A DNA stretch of 64,000 bases from Caulobacter sp. NIBR2454 (GCF_027474405.1 NZ_CP114871.1:3233001-3297000); one strand, 5' to 3'; shown: positions 8,728-18,399, counted from the stretch's first letter. Notes: generated from the sequence alone by a model not told the origin. Numbers and translations: made by a program.

Positions 8728-9245
8728 CGCATCACGCCCGGCACAACCTGTCCCGAGCGATCCGTCGACCACCCCGCCGCCCAGCCGGCGGGGCAGGCGC
8801 CCAGCAAGCGATAGCGTCGCGTCTGTTCGCGAACGACCTCTCCGCCGTCCAGGCTGCGCATGCGCATGTAGACGCTGAACTCGCGCGCCACATCACCCTT
8901 GGTGAAGTTCTCGACCAGCATGGGCCGGCCGTCCGCGACGCAGCGAATCTTCACCCGGTTCTCCAGGAATTCGGGCTGGGCGCTCAAGGCGCAGGCCTTG
9001 CCGTCATGCATCGGGATCATGCGCGTAAAGCCCGCTCGTATCTCATCGCTGGCGCACAGCGTGACCTTGGCCGCCTCATCACCATTTCTGATGACCGATA
9101 CAGCCCAGAGCCGGGGCGGATTGCTGGCGGCCGCTTGACTGCTGAGCCGTTCGAACGCCGTCTCGCGCTCGCAGCCGAGAAGAAGAAAGGCGCAGAGCGT
9201 CGCGGCTGCAAATCGCAAGGTGAACCCTCCAAAGAGCACCACCAT
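8724..9245 (-). CDS. putative lipoprotein of unknown function
   Basis: 173 residues with a lipoprotein signal ending in the lipobox LLLGC, so probably a lipid-anchored envelope protein. The mature part has several cysteines (LCASDE, KACALS, IRCVADG, LGACPAG), suggesting disulfides, and a central beta-rich domain reminiscent of small DUF3617-type periplasmic proteins; I do not assign it firmly. It ends convergently against the TadE pair. No functional link to the pilus is evident beyond position. Confidence 0.75.
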   Translation of the reverse strand: MVVLFGGFTLRFAAATLCAFLLLGCERETAFERLSSQAAASNPPRLWAVSVIRNGDEAAKVTLCASDEIRAGFTRMIPMHDGKACALSAQPEFLENRVKIRCVADGRPMLVENFTKGDVAREFSVYMRMRSLDGGEVVREQTRRYRLLGACPAGWAAGWSTDRSGQVVPGVMR

Positions 9246-9331
9246 GACTTGACAGATTACAGTTGTAAATATCTATGCGACCGCAAGGCGTGGCCATGCT
9301 AGGGCCAAGCCCGCCATCAATGGGTTTCTCG

Positions 9332-10348
9332 ATGAACGACGTGACGATCACTGATGTCGCCGACCAGAGCGGTGTGTCGCTGCGTACCGTTTCGCGCGTG
9401 ATCAACGGATCGACCAAGGTCAATGCGGAGACACGGGCAAGGATCGAGGCGGTCATCGCGACGCTAGGATTTCGGCCTAGCGCGCGGGCCAGGGCGCTGG
9501 CCACCGGCCGCTCCTTCCTGATCGGCCTGATCCACGATGATCCGAACGCCCTGGTGCTGGACCCCGTGCAGAGGGGTCTGACCGCAGTGCTGGGCGCGCG
9601 CGGCTTCGAGGTGGTGATTCACCCCTGCGTCTACGGCTCCGAAGGCCTGATGGACGACGTGCGGGGCTTCATCCAGCGGTCGCGGGTTGATGGCGTGGTT
9701 TTGCTGCCGCCCATCTCTGAGCTGCCGCAACTGAACCGCGTCATCGCGGCGGAGGGCGTCCCGAGCATCTCGATAGCATCCGTCCCCATCGAGGGTGGGA
9801 CCATGTTGGTGTCCATGGAGCGCGAAGCCACGCGCCTTTTGACGGAACGGCTTATCGATCTGGGACACCGCCGCATCGCCTTCATCTCCGGCCCTTCGCG
9901 GTTTCTCTCGGCGCAGCAGCGCAAGGCCGGCTTCCTAGACGCCCTGGCTGCGGCGAATATGAAGCCGTCACACATGACCGAGGGCGACTACAGCTTCGAG
10001 TCGGGGCTGGCGTGCGGGGAGGCGATCTTGAGCGGGACTGAACCGCCCACCGCGGTCCTGGCTTCCAATGACTTCATGGCCGCCGGCGTGCTCAAGGCCG
10101 CCGCCGCCTTGGGTCTATCTGTGCCAACGGACCTGTCAGTGGCGGGCTTCGATGACAGCAGCATCGCTAGAATGATCTCGCCCGCCTTGACCACAATAAA
10201 TCGACCGATGCGCGCCATGGCCGAAACCGCCGCTCGGCGGCTCCTCGCCCGAATCGATGGCCAAGAGGACGGGCTCACCCACCAAGAGGCCCTGCCGATC
10301 GCCCTCTCGCTGATCGAACGCGAAAGCACGGCCAGCCCCGCCAGATAA
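9332..10348 (+). CDS. LacI-family transcriptional regulator of the pectin locus
   Basis: 338 residues from the ATG at 9332; an in-frame ATG at 9320 is possible. The N-terminal helix-turn-helix is classic LacI (VTITDVADQSGVSLRTVSRVINGSTKVNAETRARI, summarised), followed by the hinge helix and a periplasmic-binding-type effector domain with DGVVLLPP, HRRIAFISGP and LSVAGFDDSSIARMISPALTTI motifs. It is transcribed toward a TonB-dependent receptor and pectinolytic genes, so it is probably their repressor, released by a pectin-derived sugar. A TTGACA at 9249 may be its -35 element. A perfect 14-bp operator lies 46 bases downstream of its stop. Confidence 0.93.
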   Translation: MNDVTITDVADQSGVSLRTVSRVINGSTKVNAETRARIEAVIATLGFRPSARARALATGRSFLIGLIHDDPNALVLDPVQRGLTAVLGARGFEVVIHPCVYGSEGLMDDVRGFIQRSRVDGVVLLPPISELPQLNRVIAAEGVPSISIASVPIEGGTMLVSMEREATRLLTERLIDLGHRRIAFISGPSRFLSAQQRKAGFLDALAAANMKPSHMTEGDYSFESGLACGEAILSGTEPPTAVLASNDFMAAGVLKAAAALGLSVPTDLSVAGFDDSSIARMISPALTTINRPMRAMAETAARRLLARIDGQEDGLTHQEALPIALSLIERESTASPAR

Positions 10349-10773
10349 GCGAAATCCCGAGATTTTTGGCCACAACCGCCCAAAAATCTTTTGTGCCAGC
10401 GCTGGCAAAATTTGTTGACAGGCGGCCCGCCCACGCGCTTCCTGCGCTGAACGCTGTTCAAGCCAAGAACAAGCCGGGCACGGGCAAGTCTCGATGACAC
10501 CGGTATCAGGGGAGAGAAAGAAGATGCGCCTTCGAGGTGTTCGCGCTGCTGCGCGCCCGCGATCCGGGTCGATGATCCAGCCGCGCTCGATCTCCCAAAC
10601 GGTCAATGAAGCCCGCCCATTTCCCCTCCTGGGCTTCGGGATCGGCTGTGCGCAGTCGGTCCCCTTTTTATCGGCTTCCTGAGGTCCGCGGGCCGGGAGC
10701 AGAGGGGTCCGACGGATGGGTCCGTCGGAAGAGATCAACGACAAGAAACCACTTGAGGGAAGGAAACGACGAG
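10349..10773 (+). other. long leader between regulator and receptor gene
   Basis: 425 bases without a convincing gene. It holds the LacI-type operator at 10394, a TTGACA at 10415 without an obvious -10 match, and then about 340 bases of leader before the receptor ATG at 10774, which has a GAGGGAAGGAAA ribosome-binding region. The frame open from 10606 runs into the receptor, but its upstream part lacks a signal peptide and I treat it as untranslated. Confidence 0.6.
10394..10407. promoter_or_regulatory. LacI-type operator TGCCAGCGCTGGCA
   Basis: Perfect 14-bp palindrome with the central CG of LacI-family operators. It lies immediately upstream of a TTGACA -35 element (10415-10420) that points toward the TonB receptor gene. 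Adjacent to the LacI-type regulator, so it is very probably its binding site. Confidence 0.75.
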
Positions 10774-13614
10774 ATGCAGACACGCGATGAAGCTAGAGGC
10801 GTAATCCGCCGCAGCGCTTTCCTGCTGGGAACCAGCGCCGCTGCGGCCCTGATGCTCGGCGGCGCGGCCATGGCCCAGACGCCCCAAGACGCCGAGGTCG
10901 AGGAAGTGGTCGTCACCGGCTTCCGCAGCAGTCTCGAAAAGGCTCTGGAGCTGAAGCGTGAAAGCACCGGCGCGGTGGACTCCATCGTCGCCGAAGACAT
11001 CGCAAAATTCCCTGACAACAACCTGGCCGAAGCCATTCAGCGCGTGCCGGGCGTGTCGATCACTCGCGACGGCGGCGAAGGCCGCAACCTGTCAGTCCGT
11101 GGTCTGTCCGAAGAATTCACCCGCGTCCGCATCAACGGGATCGAAGCACAGGCCACCACCGGCTCCAGCCGCGGCCGCGGCTTTGACTTCAACGTCTTCG
11201 CCTCCGAGCTCTTCAGCCAGATCGACGTGCGTAAGACCCCGTCGGCCGAAATCGACGAAGGCTCGCTTGGCGCCACGGTCGATCTGCGCACCGGCAAGCC
11301 CTTTGACTATAACGGCTTCAAGCTCGCCGGCTCGGCCAAGATGGGCTACAGCGACCTGTCGAAGGACTACGATCCGCGCGTCGCTTTCCTGGTCAGCAAC
11401 ACCTTCTTCGACGACACCTTCGGCGCGCTTTTCTCGGTCGCCTATTCCGAGCGCGGCGTTCGTCAGAACGGCGTAAGCACGGGCCAGTTCAACGTCGGCC
11501 CGGCCGATGGCGGGTTCTGCAACGTCGCCCAACGCCCGGCCCTTTGCGCGGGCACCAACCCCGCCGCCTATGCCCTGGCGAGCGCGGCCACGACCCGTTA
11601 CCCGCGCTTCCTTCGCTACCAGCAATATGAAACCCAGACCACGCGCCTGGGCCTGACGGGCGCCCTGCAATGGCGCCCGAGCGACCGCACCGAGGTCAGC
11701 CTCGACCTCATGTACTCGAAGTTCGAGTCCGAACGTAACGAGCGTCAGCTGGAGTCGATCGGCCTGAGCCGGGGCGCTTCGCAAGGCGGCAAGCCGGAGA
11801 CGGTGGTTCGCGACGCGGCGGTCAACGCCGACGGCACGCTGGTCTACGCCTTGCTCGACAACGTCGATATCCGTTCGGAAAACTATCTGGACGTCTACGA
11901 CACCGAATTCACCCAGTGGACCCTGAGCGGCAAGCACGCCTTCACCGATCGTCTTTCGGTGAGCGGCACGGTCGGTTACGTGTCGAACGACTTCGACAAC
12001 GCGCTCGACTACATCGTCCAGATGGACCGCATCAACACGGACGGTTACTCGTTCGATGCGCGGACCACCGGTCAGAACTTCCCGGCCATCAACTACGGCT
12101 TCGACGTCACCGATCCGAACAACTGGTACATCGGCCCGACGGTCACGGTTCCGGGTGGCACCGGCGCCACCGGTCCCGATATCCGCCTGCGTCCGAACTG
12201 GAACGACAACACCTTCAAGATCGTCCAGGTCCAGGGCCAGTACGAGCTGAACGACAGCCTGACCTTCAAGCTGGGCGGCAGCCTCAAGAAGTATGAGTTC
12301 GTCGGCACCGGCCAACGCCTCGCCTCGGGCGAAGGCAACATCCCGGCGATGCCGGCCGGCTCGACCATGGCCACCCTCACCGAACAATGGTGCGGCCTGC
12401 AGAAGCTGAACGTGCCGGCGGGCACCCCCACCTGCTGGGCCAGCCCGAACCGCGACGCCATCGCCCAGGCCTATGGCGTGTTCAGCAACACGGGCCGCTT
12501 CGCCCTGTCGAGCACCACGTCCAGCGCGCGCGGCGACAACCGCTCGGTGGAGGAAGAGGACCAAGGCGCCTTCATCCAAGCGGACTTCCGGCATGAGCTG
12601 TTCGGCCTACCGGTGCGCGGCGACGTCGGCGTGCGCTACGTGAAGACCAAGCAGAGCTCGACCTTCTTCTCGACGGTGCCGACCACGGTCAATCCGGCGG
12701 GCTTCGAGCTGACCACGGTGGGCCGCACTTACGAAGACACCCTGCCGTCGCTGAACCTGGTGGTCGAGCCGCGTGAGGACGTCATCGTCCGCTTCGGCGC
12801 CGCCAAGGTGATGTCGCGTCCGGGCCTCGGCGCCCTGTCGGCGGCGACCAACGTCAACGTCGCTGGCGGTTCACGCACCGTGACCACCGGCAACCCGATG
12901 CTGGAGCCGTACCGCGCCAAGACCTTCGATGTCGCGCTCGAATGGTATCCGACGCGCGGCGCGGTGGTTTCGGCGGCGTTCTTCTACAAGGACATCAACA
13001 CCTACGTTCAGAACATCACCGTCGTGGCGCCCTACTCCACGACCGGCCTGCCGGCGAGCTTGCTCAGCGGCACGGGCGTGAACGTCAACGACGACTTCAG
13101 CATCTCCAACGTGGTCAACACCCCTGGCGGCCCGCTGAAAGGCATCGAACTGAACTACCAGCAGCCCCTGACCTTCCTGCCGTGGAAGTTCGAGAACCTG
13201 GGCGTCCTGCTGAACTACACCTACGTGGACTCGCAGATCGACTACTTCCTGTCGTCGAGCTCGGCGGCGACCACGGTCAGCCGCGATCTGCTGAACCTGT
13301 CCAAGAACGCCTACAACGGCACACTCTACTATGAAGACGGTCCGTTCCAGGCGCGCGTCTCGGGCGCCTTCCGCGACAAGTACCTGACCGCTGTGCCGGC
13401 CGCCTACAACACCGACGTGGCAGGCCGTCGCTCGACCCTGTTTGTCGATTTCTCGGCCTCCTACAAGGTCAGCGACGACATCACGGTGAGCTTCGAAGGC
13501 ATCAACCTCACCAACGAGAAGGACGTGTCCTTCCTCGACTCCGAGGTGCAGCGGACCAACGACTACTTCCAGGTCGGCCGACAGTACTACGTCGGCGTTC
13601 GCTACAGCTTCTAG
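10774..13614 (+). CDS. TonB-dependent outer-membrane receptor, pectin oligosaccharide type
   Basis: 946-residue receptor importing large ligands across the outer membrane with TonB energy. From the ATG at 10774 it has a long signal peptide ending AAMAQ, a TonB-box-like segment VEEVVVTGFRSSLEKAL, a plug domain (about 55-190, with FPDNNLAEAIQRVPGVSITR) and a beta-barrel ending in YVGVRYSF with the terminal phenylalanine. The style matches the Xanthomonas/Caulobacter subfamily of carbohydrate receptors. It is followed by a terminator and then by pectin-degrading enzymes; uptake of galacturonate oligomers is the likely role. Confidence 0.92.
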   Translation: MQTRDEARGVIRRSAFLLGTSAAAALMLGGAAMAQTPQDAEVEEVVVTGFRSSLEKALELKRESTGAVDSIVAEDIAKFPDNNLAEAIQRVPGVSITRDGGEGRNLSVRGLSEEFTRVRINGIEAQATTGSSRGRGFDFNVFASELFSQIDVRKTPSAEIDEGSLGATVDLRTGKPFDYNGFKLAGSAKMGYSDLSKDYDPRVAFLVSNTFFDDTFGALFSVAYSERGVRQNGVSTGQFNVGPADGGFCNVAQRPALCAGTNPAAYALASAATTRYPRFLRYQQYETQTTRLGLTGALQWRPSDRTEVSLDLMYSKFESERNERQLESIGLSRGASQGGKPETVVRDAAVNADGTLVYALLDNVDIRSENYLDVYDTEFTQWTLSGKHAFTDRLSVSGTVGYVSNDFDNALDYIVQMDRINTDGYSFDARTTGQNFPAINYGFDVTDPNNWYIGPTVTVPGGTGATGPDIRLRPNWNDNTFKIVQVQGQYELNDSLTFKLGGSLKKYEFVGTGQRLASGEGNIPAMPAGSTMATLTEQWCGLQKLNVPAGTPTCWASPNRDAIAQAYGVFSNTGRFALSSTTSSARGDNRSVEEEDQGAFIQADFRHELFGLPVRGDVGVRYVKTKQSSTFFSTVPTTVNPAGFELTTVGRTYEDTLPSLNLVVEPREDVIVRFGAAKVMSRPGLGALSAATNVNVAGGSRTVTTGNPMLEPYRAKTFDVALEWYPTRGAVVSAAFFYKDINTYVQNITVVAPYSTTGLPASLLSGTGVNVNDDFSISNVVNTPGGPLKGIELNYQQPLTFLPWKFENLGVLLNYTYVDSQIDYFLSSSSAATTVSRDLLNLSKNAYNGTLYYEDGPFQARVSGAFRDKYLTAVPAAYNTDVAGRRSTLFVDFSASYKVSDDITVSFEGINLTNEKDVSFLDSEVQRTNDYFQVGRQYYVGVRYSF

Positions 13615-13620
13615 CGCTTC

Positions 13621-13650
13621 AGGGCGGCCAGCCTCGCTGGCCGCCCTTTT
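13621..13650 (+). terminator. rho-independent terminator after the receptor gene
   Basis: Perfect 12-bp stem AGGGCGGCCAGC / GCTGGCCGCCCT with a CTC loop, followed by TTT. It starts 7 bases after the receptor stop. It probably reduces transcription into the enzyme genes, giving more receptor than enzyme. Confidence 0.88.
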
Positions 13651-13681
13651 CATATTCCTTTCAAGACGAGAGCAGTCCCGC

Positions 13682-14836
13682 ATGCGCGCCCCCATCGCAG
13701 CGGCGATCATCGCCGCCACCTTGTCCGTCGCTCCGACGGCTTTCGCTCCCGCCGCCCTGGCTCAAGTTCAGCACCCGGCGACGCACCCTCCGATCATCCC
13801 CTTTCCAAGCCCGTTCCAGCTTCAGGTGATGTCCAAGGCCCGCAAGGTCGGAACCTCCATGCCTTCCGGCTGGTGGGCCACGATAGCCGCCAAGCCCGAC
13901 GCCTGGTTCAAGACCGAAGAAGCGCGAGCCATCGGCGACAACATCATCTCCTGGCAGATCAGCGAAACGGGCGCTTGGCCCGGCGGCGATGTGGTCACCC
14001 AACCGTTCCGTGGCGAGGAAGGCCAGATCGGCTGGCGCGGTCACTCATCCAGCCTCTATCGCTTCGACCAGATGCGCTTCCTGGCCCGGCTCTATGCGGC
14101 GACTGGCGAGGAGCGTTACCGCCAGTCCCTGGATACGGGTCTGGCCTATGTGTTGGAGGCTCAAACGCCCAAAGGCGGGTGGCCCTACGGTTCACACCCG
14201 TCGCAGGCGGCGCACAATGCGCGTTACGCCACCTTCAATGACGACGCCACGACCAAGATCATGGAGTTCGTGCGCGAGGTCGCCACCGAGCCCGCCTACG
14301 CCAAGGTGAACCCGGGCCGTCAGGTCCAGGCCAAGGCCGCCTTCGACAAGGGGATCGCTTATATTCTGCGCGCCCAGATCGTCGCCGACGGCAAGCTGAC
14401 CGCCTGGGGCGCCCAGCATGACGAGGTCACCTACGAGCCGCGCATGGGCCGCATGTTCGAACCGCCGGCGATCAGCGCCAACGAGAGCGCGGGCGTCGTC
14501 CTGTTGCTGATGACTCTTGAGAACCCAAGCCCCGAAGTGGTGCGCGCCGTCGAAAGCGCCGTGGCTTGGTACAAGGCTTCGGCCCTGAAGGGCGTGCGCA
14601 TCGACCGTCCCGCCAATGGCGACCGGGTCGTGGTCGCCGACCCCAAGGCCAAGCCGATCTGGGCGCGATACTACGAGATCCCCACCAACCGGCCGATCTT
14701 CGCCGGCCGGGACGGCATCGTCCGCTACACGCTCGCCCCGGTCGAGCTGGAGCGCCGCGCCGGCTACGCCTGGTACGGCGACTGGGGTGATGCGGTCATC
14801 GAACGCTACCAGACCTGGGCCAAGGCTCGCGCCTGA
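13682..14836 (+). CDS. pectate lyase, polysaccharide lyase family 10
   Basis: Cleaves de-esterified homogalacturonan by beta-elimination, in the periplasm or at the cell surface. 384 residues with a signal peptide ending LAQ. The PL10 fold is recognisable from NIISWQISETGAWP, RYRQSLDTGLAYVLEAQ, QTPKGGWPYG, NDDATTKIMEF and the highly conserved WGAQHDEVTYEPRMGRMFEPPAISANESA region (given in outline), with ETRAGYAW-like residues near the end. Length is typical of a single-domain PL10. First enzyme of the pectin locus after the receptor; the next gene follows after 23 bases. Confidence 0.92.
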   Translation: MRAPIAAAIIAATLSVAPTAFAPAALAQVQHPATHPPIIPFPSPFQLQVMSKARKVGTSMPSGWWATIAAKPDAWFKTEEARAIGDNIISWQISETGAWPGGDVVTQPFRGEEGQIGWRGHSSSLYRFDQMRFLARLYAATGEERYRQSLDTGLAYVLEAQTPKGGWPYGSHPSQAAHNARYATFNDDATTKIMEFVREVATEPAYAKVNPGRQVQAKAAFDKGIAYILRAQIVADGKLTAWGAQHDEVTYEPRMGRMFEPPAISANESAGVVLLLMTLENPSPEVVRAVESAVAWYKASALKGVRIDRPANGDRVVVADPKAKPIWARYYEIPTNRPIFAGRDGIVRYTLAPVELERRAGYAWYGDWGDAVIERYQTWAKARA

Positions 14837-14859
14837 AGGCGCAAGGAGAAGCGGACGCC

Positions 14860-16923
14860 ATGAAGCTTTCCAAACTCGCAGCAGGCCTCTCGGCGCTCGC
14901 CCTCCTGAGCGGGGCGGCCCATGCAGCCGAGCCCAGCGGACGTGACCTTCTGATCCGGTACATCGACGGCCTCGCCGACAGCCAGCTGAAGGCCCGCGAG
15001 GCCGAACTGGCCACGATCGACACAGCCGCCAAAATGGATGCGCGCAAGACCAGGGTCAGGGCCAAGGCCCTGGACCTGATCGGCGGTCTTCCAGAGACCC
15101 GAACGCCACTCAACGCAAGGGTCACCGGCGCCTACCAGACGGACGGCTTCCGGGTCGAAAAAGTCATCTACGAAAGCCTGCCCGGCTACTTCGTGACCGC
15201 CAACGCCTATGTGCCGACGGGATCGAAAGGCCCTTTCCCCGCGGTGATCATCACGCCTGGGCACTCACCCGACGGCAAGGCCGGCGACCGCTTTGGCGGC
15301 AACCTGGCCAAGGCTGGAATCCTGGCCCTGATCTATGACGAGATCGGCCAGGGCGAGCGGCTCCAGCACTACGACCCCGAACTCGGCGCCTCCAAGGTCG
15401 GCCCGCCCACCGGCGAGCACTCCATGGCCTACTGGCAGACGGTTCCGGTGGGCGATCATGTCTCGCGCTACTTCATCTGGGACGCCATGCGCGGCCTGGA
15501 CTACCTGCAGGCTAGGCAGGATGTGGACAGCGCGCGTCTCGGGGCCTTCGGCTGCTCGGGCGGTGGGACGGTTACCGCGTTCCTCGCCGCGCTCGACGAG
15601 CGGGTGAAGGCGACGGCGGTCGCCTGCTACATGAACACCTTCCGCCATGTCCTGGCCGGCCCAGGGCCGCAGGAGGCCGAACAGTCGCCGCCCGGCTTCA
15701 TCGCCGCGGGTCTGGACGTGCCCGATTGGGTCGAGCTGGCCGCCCCCAAGCCCTACGCCATCATCTCCACTGAGCAGGACTTCTTCCCATTCGAGGGCGC
15801 GCGCACGGCCTATGAGGAGGCGCGTCGCATCTGGGGTCTCTACGGCGGGCAAGACCGCATCACCTGGATCACCGGCCCTGGCGGGCACGGAAACCTGGCG
15901 CCGGTCGGCGACAAGATCGTCGGCTTCTTCGCCCGCTGGCTGAACAACGACGTGACACTGCGGCCCTTCGTCGATGTCCGGGCCCCACGTCCCGAAGACA
16001 ATCTGGTCACCCCGACCGGCCACGTCGCCACCTCGTTCAAGGGCGTGACGCTGCAGCAGGTGAACCAAGCCCGGGCCAGGCAAGTCGCCCCGTCCAAACC
16101 CACGCCGCAGACCCTGCGCGCGGATATCCGCTCGGTCACCCACGCCAGGGCCGTTCCGGGGTCTTCGCCGATCAGGCTGAAGGTCGGCGCGACCAAAATT
16201 GAGCAGGGTGTCGAGATTGGCGCCTGCGTCCTGGCTGGCGCTGCGGCGGGCGATCTCAATTGCCGCCTCGTCACACCGACCACATCCGGCTCCAAGCGCG
16301 CCCTGCTGCTCACCGGCCGCCCCGAACAGCTGGCCGCCGCCCGCGCCCAGACCGAGGCGCTGGCCGCCAAGGGATGGGTGGTTCTGGAGATGCCGGCGCG
16401 CGGATCTGGCGGGACCGAAGAGCTGAAGTCTCCCCTGCTGGGCGACTGGAACCTGTTGTCCCTGCGCACCCTGCTGGTGGGGGAGAGCGTAGTCGGTCTG
16501 CGGGTCGATGACGTGATCGGCGCGGTGGACGTCCTTAGCAAGCGGGACGACGTTCAGCCCGGCGTGACCGTCTACGCCCTGGGCGCCATGGCTCCCACCG
16601 CACTGCATGCGGCGGTGCTGGATGACCGCATCACCAGCCTGACCCTGGACGGCGCCTTGGCCAGCTATCGCATGGCTGTCGACAAGCCGATCCAGCGCAA
16701 CCTGCCGGAGGTGCTGCCGTTCGGCGTGCTGCGCCACTACGACCTGACCGACCTGACCGCCGCCCTCGGCTCGCGGCCCGTGACTTGGGTCAGCCCGCTG
16801 AACGGCGTGGGCGAGCCCCTGCGCCAGACCCAGTTCGAGACCCTCTACGCCGATGTTCGGCGCGCTTCGTCCGCCGTCCGATGGACGACCCGCGGCGCCC
16901 GTGATCCCCTTGTCCTGCCTTAA
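14860..16923 (+). CDS. secreted two-domain alpha/beta-hydrolase, probable carbohydrate esterase
   Basis: 687 residues with a signal peptide ending AHAAE. The N-terminal hydrolase domain (about 90-370) has the nucleophile elbow FGCSGGG with Ser233, an acid in STEQDFF and a histidine in PGGHGNL, a complete triad resembling acetyl-xylan-esterase-like and other pectin-linked esterases. A second, related hydrolase-like domain (about 430-660) has lost the nucleophile: its elbow reads ALGAMAP. It lies between PL10 and GH28 genes, so removal of acetyl or methyl groups from pectin is likely. The exact ester cannot be read from sequence. Confidence 0.8.
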   Translation: MKLSKLAAGLSALALLSGAAHAAEPSGRDLLIRYIDGLADSQLKAREAELATIDTAAKMDARKTRVRAKALDLIGGLPETRTPLNARVTGAYQTDGFRVEKVIYESLPGYFVTANAYVPTGSKGPFPAVIITPGHSPDGKAGDRFGGNLAKAGILALIYDEIGQGERLQHYDPELGASKVGPPTGEHSMAYWQTVPVGDHVSRYFIWDAMRGLDYLQARQDVDSARLGAFGCSGGGTVTAFLAALDERVKATAVACYMNTFRHVLAGPGPQEAEQSPPGFIAAGLDVPDWVELAAPKPYAIISTEQDFFPFEGARTAYEEARRIWGLYGGQDRITWITGPGGHGNLAPVGDKIVGFFARWLNNDVTLRPFVDVRAPRPEDNLVTPTGHVATSFKGVTLQQVNQARARQVAPSKPTPQTLRADIRSVTHARAVPGSSPIRLKVGATKIEQGVEIGACVLAGAAAGDLNCRLVTPTTSGSKRALLLTGRPEQLAAARAQTEALAAKGWVVLEMPARGSGGTEELKSPLLGDWNLLSLRTLLVGESVVGLRVDDVIGAVDVLSKRDDVQPGVTVYALGAMAPTALHAAVLDDRITSLTLDGALASYRMAVDKPIQRNLPEVLPFGVLRHYDLTDLTAALGSRPVTWVSPLNGVGEPLRQTQFETLYADVRRASSAVRWTTRGARDPLVLP

Positions 16924-16939
16924 GTCCGAGAGACCAGCC

Positions 16940-18376
16940 ATGCCCGCGTCCACCACCACCAAGACCCCGATCTCCAACCGGCGTGCATTCCTCGGCGCCG
17001 TCGGCATCGGCGCCGTCGGCGCGGCCCTGAGCTCCGGGACATCGGCTTCGGCCCAGACCGCGCCGGCTCCGGCGACGGGCGCGAAGGCTCCCAAGACCGG
17101 GGTGCGCATCGATCCACGCGAGCTAGGCGCCAAGGCCGACGGCAAGACCAAGGACACCCATGCGGTGCAGCTGGCGCTCGACCGCTGCGCGGTCCTGGGC
17201 GGCGGCGAGGTCGTGCTGTCTTCAGGCGTCTATCTGGTGGGCGCGGTCCGCATCGGCTCCAACACCACCCTGCGCGTCGAGGAAGGCGCGACCCTGCAGG
17301 GCTCGCCCGACGTAGCCGACTATCCGGTGGTGCAGGTGCGCTGGGAAGGCCGTTGGGTCCCCGGCTATATCGGTCTGGTCTGGGCGCAGGACGCCAAGAA
17401 CGTCGCCATCACCGGCAAGGGCAAAATCCTGGCGTCCAAGGACATCCACAAGCGGCTGGAGGAGAAGACCGGCCTGCGCCATCCGGCGCTGCTGGAGTTC
17501 GTCGAGGTCCATGGCCTGAGCGTCACCGATGTCTTCACCGAGCAGAACGACATGTGGTCGATCCATCCGGTCTACTGTGAGGACGTGGTCTTTCGCGGCA
17601 TGACGGTCAACGGCGCCGCGGACGGCATCGATGTGGATTCCTGCCGGCGGGTGGTGATCGACAAATGCGACTTCGACACCGTGGACGACTGTATCTCCCT
17701 GAAGTCAGGGCGGGGAATGGAAGGCAATGTGATCGGTCGTCCGACCGAGGATGTGACCATCACCGACTGCGTGTTCCGCGACCGCCGCTGGGCCTGCATC
17801 GGCATCGGCAGCGAGACCTCGGGCGGCATTCGCCGGGTGCTGGTCGAGCGCTGCAAATGCCTCGCCGCTCACACCTTCGCCATCTACATCAAGAGCCGTC
17901 CGGGGCGCGGCGCCTTCATCGAGGACATCGTCATGCGCGACCTGGAAGTATCAGGCGCGGGCTACGGCTTCCTGCGTCTGAATTTCCTCGACAGCGGCAA
18001 GCAAGATCAGTTCCCGGTCCCCGGCCTTGAAGGTGTGCCCACGGTGCGCAATTTCACCTTCGAGCGCATCACGGTGAAGGACGTCCCCGTGCTGGTGGAG
18101 GCCGTGCAGATCCATCCCGACAAGCCGCTGGACGGCTTCGTGTTCAAGGACATCAAGGGCACCAGCGGGCGCGGCATCACCCTGGCCAACATGAAGAACG
18201 TGACGCTTGCGAACGTGAACGTGAACGTCTTCAGCGGGCCTAAGCTGGCCATGGACAATGTCACCGGCCAAGGCCTGGAGGGAGCCGCCCGCCTGATCCC
18301 GACCGACCGTCCCGCGCCGGTCCAGGCCGCTCAGCCGCCTTACCGCCTTGGCATGACCACGGGTCGGCCGAACTAG
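16940..18376 (+). CDS. GH28-type polygalacturonase with altered active-site motifs
   Basis: 478 residues with a twin-arginine-like signal (NRRAFLGAVG...ASAQ) and a right-handed beta-helix pattern. GH28 motifs are present but modified. The aspartates are kept (GIDVDS region with Asp228, and VDDCISLKSG with Asp249-Asp250). The usual asparagine of NTD is alanine, the GHG histidine is replaced (ACIGIGSETSGG), and RIK reads YIK. The following GRG loop is normal. It probably hydrolyses oligogalacturonides or a related uronide, but activity on plain polygalacturonate is uncertain. The start at 16940 follows the previous stop by 16 bases. Confidence 0.85.
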   Translation: MPASTTTKTPISNRRAFLGAVGIGAVGAALSSGTSASAQTAPAPATGAKAPKTGVRIDPRELGAKADGKTKDTHAVQLALDRCAVLGGGEVVLSSGVYLVGAVRIGSNTTLRVEEGATLQGSPDVADYPVVQVRWEGRWVPGYIGLVWAQDAKNVAITGKGKILASKDIHKRLEEKTGLRHPALLEFVEVHGLSVTDVFTEQNDMWSIHPVYCEDVVFRGMTVNGAADGIDVDSCRRVVIDKCDFDTVDDCISLKSGRGMEGNVIGRPTEDVTITDCVFRDRRWACIGIGSETSGGIRRVLVERCKCLAAHTFAIYIKSRPGRGAFIEDIVMRDLEVSGAGYGFLRLNFLDSGKQDQFPVPGLEGVPTVRNFTFERITVKDVPVLVEAVQIHPDKPLDGFVFKDIKGTSGRGITLANMKNVTLANVNVNVFSGPKLAMDNVTGQGLEGAARLIPTDRPAPVQAAQPPYRLGMTTGRPN

Positions 18377-18399
18377 GCCGACGAGAGCGGGAGTTGAAG

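Noticed and set aside
10606..10773. Upstream extension of the receptor frame
   Set aside because: The frame is open but lacks a signal peptide; the ATG at 10774 has a good ribosome-binding region and begins the expected leader.
11092..12594. 500-codon minus-strand open frame
   Set aside because: Opposite the pectin-locus receptor; no domain and atypical composition.
15265..17157. 630-codon minus-strand open frame
   Set aside because: Opposite the esterase and GH28 start; glycine/arginine/glutamine-rich with no recognisable domain.
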